A stretch of 23,225 bases of DNA, from the NCBI GenBank assembly GCA_934272745.1, contig CAKQSI010000032.1:1-23225 (forward strand), read 5' to 3'. How positions within the stretch are numbered: position 1 is the first letter of the stretch; the number at the start of each line of letters is the position of its first letter. The translations under genes were made by a program, and so were the position numbers. Origin of the DNA: an uncultured Clostridia bacterium. GTDB taxonomy: Bacteria; Bacillota; Clostridia; Christensenellales; Borkfalkiaceae. Below are positions 21,374 to 23,225 of the stretch, one piece after another. Under the pieces are notes generated by a model. The model searched no databases, had not been told where the DNA came from, and saw nothing but the letters and a program-made list of their open reading frames with translations.

Positions 21374-23035
21374 CTAAATCACCGCGCTGCCGTCTAAAAA
21401 GGAAGCGACCAACCCCTCTCCGCCCGCGCCGGAACGCACAAGCGCGGCATATAGATCCTCGGTGGAAGCGATGCCGAACTTGTTTTTATCGTAAAAATAG
21501 CGGAGCGCCGCAAAAAACTTTTTATCCCCCACCGAAACGCGGTAGTTTTCCCACAACAGCACACCCTTGACGTATACCAACTCGTAATACTCGTACGCGC
21601 CGAGAAAGGCGTGCAGATGGCGGCGCATTGCCGTGTTTTTATTCTTATGCAGCTGCTCGTACACGTCCGCATACAGCCGGTAAGAAGTTTCCGCCGCGTT
21701 ATACAGTTCCTGCCGGGTCTTTTGATAGGCGGGGTACGCCTCGAAAAACAGCACGGCGGAATATTCCGCAAGGCTTTCGTCCAGATACCCCTCCTCGATC
21801 TGATCCACGCCCACCACGCCGTACCACCACTGGTGCGCCGCTTCGTGCGCGGAAATATGCGCGATCTCTTTCTCTTCCGCGTCCGCGGAAAGAAAACTCA
21901 GCCCGGTATATTCCATGCCGCCTTCCGTAAACTCGGTTTCCGCCGCGGCGTAGGTGGAATAGGGGTACGCGCCGAATTTTTGGGCGTAGAGGTCTATACT
22001 TTGGACGGAAGTCTGCAAAATCGCAGCCGCGCGCTCCTCGGTAAAGGCGTAGCAGGTCACTTCGGCGCCCGCCGCCGTCCTGCCCGCTTTCGCGGTAAAT
22101 TCTTTGGAAAGTACCATGGCAAACGACCGCGCGTTTTTCTCCGCATAAGTATGCGTGACGTTGCCGCCCGCGGCGAAAGAAGCCGTTTCCCGCCCGGTAT
22201 GCGCGACGGTATACTCCTCCGGCGCGGTGAAACGCACGGTGTAGTCCGCAACTTCCTGCACGAAGGGATCACCGATATTTTCGTACAGGCACTCGTAAAA
22301 AGCGCCGCTTCGGCAGACCGCCAGCACGGGGAACGCTTCCCCCAGATTGACCGTTTTATCGCCGTAGCCCGTGCGGTGCAGGCAGTTAGAAAGCGTGGTC
22401 TTACCGCGCAGGGTAATTTTCGCTCGTTCGCCGTTTTTCAGGGAGCCGACTTCCACCCGCAAAAAGGTCTGATCTTCCCCCGCAAGCGCGAAAGGGGCGG
22501 GAGTTTTCCCCACGCGGGCTTCGGTAATCTCCCCTTTGCCGTAACTTGCGCCGTTGGGGTACGCCTTTGCCCGCTTTTGCGCGGAAACGGGAGAATACGT
22601 AGCGCTTTCCCGATAGGCGTTGGGGTAAAAATTGAAACAAACTTCCGAAATCGTCCCGCCCGAACGATTGAGAAAGTCTGCGGTCATGATAAATTCCACG
22701 GTCATGTCGCTTTCCGAAAAGACAGCGTCGATCTCGTATCGGTTGACAGAGCCCTTGTTCTTCGCGCCGCAACCCGAAAGGGCAACCGCCGCAAAAAGCA
22801 GCACGCCCGCTAAAACGAAAACTTGCAGCGCCGCTGCCGCCCGAAAGAACGGCCTTTTTCTTTGGACGCTGTTTTTTTTGCCTTTTTTCCGCCGCATAAA
22901 ATGCGCAGCCGTGATTTGTCCCAAGCCGCTTTCATCGCTCGGGCAAACTTGTCGCCCCCAAACACGGTTGGATTTCTTGTTCGATTCCCCGCCCGAAAGC
23001 GTGATATTTGCTTTTTTCCGTCCCATAAATCGCAT
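21374..23035 (-). CDS. M1 family metallopeptidase, predicted lipoprotein
   Basis: A surface-anchored aminopeptidase-like protein of 553 residues. It has the gluzincin zinc site HEAAH (about 397-401) with the third ligand Glu 19 residues further on (LDESLAEY), the substrate-binding GGMEY motif (equivalent to GAMEN), and the later YVKG tyrosine region typical of M1 enzymes. Before these, a hydrophobic stretch ends in the lipobox VALSGC, so the mature enzyme probably sits on the outer face of the membrane and trims peptides. The start chosen (23033-23035) has GGGGGAG seven bases upstream. An alternative ATG at 22897 gives a normal-length signal peptide but lacks a ribosome binding site. With the chosen start the part before the lipobox is unusually long (88 residues). 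The 190 bases upstream to the window end show no other gene. Confidence 0.9.
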   Translation of the reverse strand: MRFMGRKKANITLSGGESNKKSNRVWGRQVCPSDESGLGQITAAHFMRRKKGKKNSVQRKRPFFRAAAALQVFVLAGVLLFAAVALSGCGAKNKGSVNRYEIDAVFSESDMTVEFIMTADFLNRSGGTISEVCFNFYPNAYRESATYSPVSAQKRAKAYPNGASYGKGEITEARVGKTPAPFALAGEDQTFLRVEVGSLKNGERAKITLRGKTTLSNCLHRTGYGDKTVNLGEAFPVLAVCRSGAFYECLYENIGDPFVQEVADYTVRFTAPEEYTVAHTGRETASFAAGGNVTHTYAEKNARSFAMVLSKEFTAKAGRTAAGAEVTCYAFTEERAAAILQTSVQSIDLYAQKFGAYPYSTYAAAETEFTEGGMEYTGLSFLSADAEEKEIAHISAHEAAHQWWYGVVGVDQIEEGYLDESLAEYSAVLFFEAYPAYQKTRQELYNAAETSYRLYADVYEQLHKNKNTAMRRHLHAFLGAYEYYELVYVKGVLLWENYRVSVGDKKFFAALRYFYDKNKFGIASTEDLYAALVRSGAGGEGLVASFLDGSAVI

Positions 23036-23225
23036 AGGTTTCTCCCCCGAAAAGTCTTTGTCCCATTTTATGCAACGGAAAAGGAAAGAATACGATTTTT
23101 CAGGGATTCCATCCCTCACCCTTCCTACCGAAAAGGCGTCTTTTTCGCCCTTATGCGCGCGGCGCTCGGGCGCCGTACGGGAGGTAACGGCAACCCTCAC
23201 GCCCGTGGCAAATCATCAAAAAATA

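Overview
The window looks like chromosomal DNA from a moderately GC-rich Bacillota (Clostridia-type) bacterium, probably an uncultured gut lineage. This is an inference. The evidence is AAGGAG-type ribosome binding sites before most genes, TTGNNN/TATAAT promoters, short paired chromate-transporter proteins, a PTS_EIIC_2 protein, an FmdB-type zinc ribbon and Gram-positive-style lipoproteins. No phage, transposase, CRISPR array or plasmid gene was seen. Almost every gene is on the minus strand; radA is the only clear plus-strand gene.

Layout from left to right. A coupled pair of short chromate transporters (96-1249) is followed by the excision-repair genes uvrA (1668-4559) and uvrB (4977-6998), which lie in the order uvrB then uvrA in the direction of transcription. 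Next come two small paralogous proteins with a winged-helix-like body and one C-terminal membrane segment (7153-7545 and 7897-8271), and a two-pass membrane protein with a repetitive acidic tail (8492-9604). A solitary PTS EIIC_2 permease (9757-11157) and a metallophosphoesterase (11327-12022) follow. A repeat-filled gap of nearly 1.2 kb then leads into radA (13211-14581). radA converges on a marR-tauE operon (14793-16062) across a shared terminator. After that come tRNA-Gln(CUG), an exact 32-bp-period degenerate repeat array, and a four-gene minus-strand cluster: an FmdB-like zinc ribbon, a degenerate ABC ATPase, a GLUG-repeat lipoprotein and a PfkB sugar kinase. An M1-family lipoprotein peptidase (21374-23035) ends the window.

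Genes that probably work together: UvrA and UvrB (nucleotide excision repair; uvrC is not here), with RadA as a third DNA-repair protein; MarR with TauE, whose promoter carries a palindrome just after the -10 box; and the cluster fmdB / ABC-like / lipoprotein / PfkB, whose first three genes overlap by 4-bp ATGA junctions.

The most unusual feature is non-coding. Most intergenic space is occupied by direct repeats with periods of about 22-35 bp. Several of these are copies of the last codons and stop codon of the gene before them (uvrA, uvrB, the 130-aa gene, radA and weakly pfkB). In front of radA there is a modular array of palindromic repeats with a 345-bp tandem duplication and apparent compensatory base changes. 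The second notable item is the ABC-type protein at 19698-20927, which keeps a P-loop but has lost the Q-loop glutamine, the LSGGQ signature, the catalytic glutamate and the H-loop histidine.
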